A stretch of 7,765 nt of DNA from a bacterium (GTDB lineage Bacteria; Margulisbacteria; Marinamargulisbacteria; JAAEMD01). The stretch is taken from the NCBI GenBank assembly GCA_024225875.1, contig JAAEMD010000366.1, positions 1 through 7,765 of the forward strand. Direction: 5' to 3'. Positions 5,869 to 7,765 of this stretch are shown piece after piece. Both the position numbers and the translations under genes were made by a program. Numbering within the stretch: the stretch's first letter is position 1; the number at the start of each line of letters is the position of its first letter. A model generated the notes under the pieces. It was not told where the DNA came from and searched no databases. It saw only the letters and a list, made by a program, of their open reading frames with translations.

Positions 5869-5944
5869 GGGCGTAGTTCAGTTTGGTTAGAACGCCTGCC
5901 TGTCACGCAGGAGGTCGAGGGTTCGAGTCCCTTCGCTCCCGCCA
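5867..5944 (+). tRNA. tRNA-Asp (GUC)
   Basis: All four arms pair. The acceptor GGGGGCG pairs with CGCTCCC (one G-U), the D stem is GTTC/GAAC, the anticodon stem is CCTGC/GCAGG with loop CTGTCAC, and the T stem is GAGGG/CCCTT with loop TTCGAGT. The anticodon GTC is at 5902-5904, and discriminator G and CCA are encoded. The length of 78 is normal with a 10-base D loop. It has its own promoter and terminator. Confidence 0.97.
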
Positions 5945-5958
5945 GCATTTTTAAATTC

Positions 5959-5985
5959 AAAAAGCCACTTTCGGGTGGCTTTTTT
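5959..5985 (+). terminator. Terminator of tRNA-Asp
   Basis: AAAAAGCCAC (5959-5968) pairs perfectly with GTGGCTTTTT (5975-5984) around a 6-base loop, ending in a six-T run. It lies 14 bases after the tRNA CCA. The A-run makes it plausible in both directions. Confidence 0.85.
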
Positions 5986-6081
5986 GTTGTCTGGGGATTG
6001 GTGCTTTCTAAGAATTTTCTAAAAATAAAACGAGTGTAGCACCAGTAACATATTGGGCTCATTTAAAGATTTTACATGCCA

Positions 6082-6131
6082 GCAGACTCTTAATCAGCAA
6101 GCCGAAGGTTCGAGCCCTTCACTGTGCACCA
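6082..6131 (+). pseudogene. tRNA-Lys (CUU) 3' remnant, possible attachment site
   Basis: From 6082 the sequence reads as the 3' part of tRNA-Lys. The anticodon loop is CTCTTAA with CTT at 6089-6091, the variable region is AAGCC, and a perfect T arm (GAAGG, loop TTCGAGC, CCTTC) follows. An acceptor strand ACTGTGC, A and CCA end at 6131. The anticodon stem GCAGA/TCAGC has a mismatch, and no D arm fits upstream. A GCACCAG near 6039 and GCTCA near 6056 may be scraps of the 5' half. Such 3' tRNA copies are typical of att sites left by tRNA-targeting integrases; a decayed tRNA gene is the alternative. No promoter was seen. Confidence 0.65.
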
Positions 6132-6182
6132 ATTAATTTGAATGCAAAAACACCAGATACATCAAGTATTTAATGGGGTAGC

Positions 6183-7523
6183 TTATGATTTAAGGATTTC
6201 AGATTCCAACGTATCTATGACATTCGCTAATGAAGTATTAGGGTGCATTCGAGTAAGTATCTCTATAAGGACATCTCTAACAACGTTCTCAACTAAGTGG
6301 ATGAATTCTTGATGTTTATTTATACTGAAATCACTTTTGAATTTATCACTAATCAACTGCTTATCCTGAAAGCATTGGGCTAGAACCTTGCCATCATGCA
6401 CAACCTTTGATCTTACATCGTATATTTTTTTTAAAAGTTTTGATGAAGTCAGTTTGCTATATTTCTTTTTCAATAAGAAGGCGCCTCTTAAAGCTAATCT
6501 ATATCTTAACTCTTGTTTAATACCGAACAAAACCGAACTCTCCAAGGCAATTACTAAATCTAAAAGTCTATCTTCTAAGTGGTGTCTTGAGTATGATAAA
6601 TTGAATCTTCTTATTGCTAATCTGATTTCTTCATAATTGTTGTTATCTCGAATATCAACTAACATTTTTATATATTTCTTAATTCTATTAATATCAGTCC
6701 TGCTCGACAATTTGTATATTTTACATCCACTATCAGGTACCATAAAATCAAAAATTGTTTGCGATCTTGCAATTGAATAGGATAGCCGGTTTATGAAAAA
6801 TATATGGGATAATCCAACAGAACCTGCTTGGACTAACCTCATAGCTGTTACAACATCCAGAATATCTTTAGAGGTATCTTTAGAAGAAATTTTATATATT
6901 GCTTTCTGGAAATCATACTGACTAGTATACGGAAATGAGTTGGCACTGTTATTCCAAAGATCAGTTTTTGACTTGTCTGCTATTCGTAAAATTGATAAAC
7001 CATTTTCAAAATTCGCAGTTTTAATTCCATTACTCAGTGAAAAGTGATTAATAAATGCACATCTTTCTTTTAAAGGCACTTGATTCTCCCAATATTTCAA
7101 GCAATGTTTAAATTCTCTCATAATATCACTTAGAGTGATATTGAATTTTGATTTTTGATCAATTGCTCTGTAAATCGGATACAATAAGATGGTTGAAATC
7201 ATTTTGATTTTATTCTGGCTAAAATCATTTCCATTTAATACTCTTGGCTTGATGTTATTATCCCAAAAATATTGAGCACAGTTATCGACAAAAGCCTCCT
7301 CTGTATAAGAATCTAGCTTTGTGTCCCAGTATCTTTGAAAAAATGGCTGTGGCAGATATTTTGTGTGAATCTGATAAGAAAAATAATTAACACCCTGAAA
7401 CTTTACTTTCTGAATTTGTATTGAAGGTATAGCATTGTTTTTTAAGAATTCACGGTATTGCTTTAATATTTCTTTTGTAAATATTTTATAGGAGTCTACC
7501 AAATTTATCATACGTATAAGCAT
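6183..7523 (-). CDS. Apea-like HEPN domain protein, candidate defence RNase
   Basis: The 446-residue cytosolic protein has no signal peptide or membrane segment. The N-terminal 280 residues are unrecognised. The C-terminal part (about 308-425) matches the Apea-like HEPN pattern: RHHLEDRLLDLVIALESSVL (313-332), then YRLALRGAFLL (341-351) and YDVRSKVVHDGK (368-379). Arg371 and His376 form the R-x4-H motif that is catalytic in HEPN ribonucleases, and Glu328 sits in the usual acidic position. ApeA-type proteins act in abortive antiphage defence, so an RNA-cleaving effector is inferred; the target and trigger are unknown. Neither the first ATG nor Met5 has a ribosome site, unlike its neighbours, and the start is uncertain. 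No toxin or antitoxin partner is visible. The adjoining tRNA-Lys remnant suggests acquisition by integration. Confidence 0.75.
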   Translation of the reverse strand: MLIRMINLVDSYKIFTKEILKQYREFLKNNAIPSIQIQKVKFQGVNYFSYQIHTKYLPQPFFQRYWDTKLDSYTEEAFVDNCAQYFWDNNIKPRVLNGNDFSQNKIKMISTILLYPIYRAIDQKSKFNITLSDIMREFKHCLKYWENQVPLKERCAFINHFSLSNGIKTANFENGLSILRIADKSKTDLWNNSANSFPYTSQYDFQKAIYKISSKDTSKDILDVVTAMRLVQAGSVGLSHIFFINRLSYSIARSQTIFDFMVPDSGCKIYKLSSRTDINRIKKYIKMLVDIRDNNNYEEIRLAIRRFNLSYSRHHLEDRLLDLVIALESSVLFGIKQELRYRLALRGAFLLKKKYSKLTSSKLLKKIYDVRSKVVHDGKVLAQCFQDKQLISDKFKSDFSINKHQEFIHLVENVVRDVLIEILTRMHPNTSLANVIDTLESEILKS

Positions 7524-7638
7524 ACTATCACATTAAGAAAATATGAATTCTGTTAACTTATTTTATTTATTTCTGGACTATGATTTTATTGAATTGATAT
7601 AAATAAACCAAATAATTAGTGCCTCCCTCAGAAGTGCC

Positions 7639-7644
7639 TATAAT
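7639..7644 (+). promoter_or_regulatory. Candidate -10 box for the gene starting at 7741
   Basis: A perfect TATAAT, but the best -35 at 17 bases (TTAGTG, 7616-7621) is poor. It would give a leader of about 90 bases. The region 7524-7740 otherwise holds no recognised gene and also contains the upstream side of the minus-strand HEPN gene. Confidence 0.35.
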
Positions 7645-7740
7645 AAATACATGGCAAAAACAATCGAACCTAGGAGTCTGTCGTTCTTAAGCAGAGATGA
7701 TAAAATATAAGGAAGAAGAAATAAATCAGCGAGGTAAAAA

Positions 7741-7765
7741 ATGACAAGATTTAAAACCGCCGATA
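7741..7765 (+). CDS. Start of an unidentified plus-strand gene (partial)
   Basis: ATG at 7741 begins M T R F K T A D and runs off the window. GCGAGG (7729-7734) lies six bases upstream as a reasonable ribosome site. It is divergent from the HEPN gene across about 217 bases. Eight residues do not identify the product. Confidence 0.6.

Noticed and set aside
5838..6062. A 74-codon minus-strand frame across the tRNA-Asp gene
   Set aside because: It is antisense to the tRNA and its terminator, its ends mirror the 15-bp duplication, and it has no ribosome site. Such frames opposite tRNAs are a well-known annotation artefact.
5997..6133. ATTGGTGC (5997-6004) and GCACCAAT (6126-6133) as ends of an element
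   Set aside because: Only eight bases match, and the right copy is explained by the tRNA-Lys acceptor end and CCA, so chance is more likely.
1..7765. CRISPR array
   Set aside because: No regularly spaced repeat-spacer pattern was seen. The only direct repeats are the two-copy ones at 3832-3869 and 5839-5868.

Overview
The window is AT-rich DNA from what looks like a low-GC Firmicute. Most genes have strong AGGAGG-type ribosome sites, and the tRNA gene encodes its own CCA. A TolC-family outer-membrane efflux fragment with a signal peptide suggests a diderm Firmicute, for example a Halanaerobiales relative. That placement is inference from gene content, not from a database match.

Layout. Positions 1-20 hold the first codons of an unidentified minus-strand gene; its ribosome site lies in a hairpin and its leader contains two further palindromes. 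A short transposon-derived repeat (236-298) precedes thyA (499-1314, thymidylate synthase) and a small heat-shock protein gene (1526-1942), both on the plus strand. After these come an IS-like end, a terminator, and on the minus strand a TetR regulator translationally coupled to a TolC-type gene cut down to its first 82 codons, the remnant of an efflux operon. A second, inverted copy of the transposon-derived repeat lies at 3101-3205. Next, on the minus strand, are a single-stranded DNA-binding protein without the usual C-terminal tip (3388-3777) and a large exported PQQ-type beta-propeller protein (3928-5652). A divergent promoter region separates the propeller gene from tRNA-Asp (5867-5944). 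A degenerate 3' part of a tRNA-Lys(CUU) lies at 6082-6131, followed by a 446-residue minus-strand protein with a C-terminal Apea-like HEPN ribonuclease domain (6183-7523). A new plus-strand gene begins at 7741.

The genes do not form one pathway. thyA, ssb and tRNA-Asp are ordinary housekeeping or accessory functions. The accessory signals are the two inverted mini-element copies around thyA-hsp20-tetR, the broken efflux operon, and the tRNA-Lys remnant beside the HEPN gene. The last pair is the best candidate for something unusual: a lone HEPN protein, possibly an antiphage effector, at what may be an old tRNA integration site. The best regulatory candidates are the 17-bp direct repeats overlapping the ssb promoter, the palindromic TetR operator, and the hairpin covering a ribosome site at 30-54.
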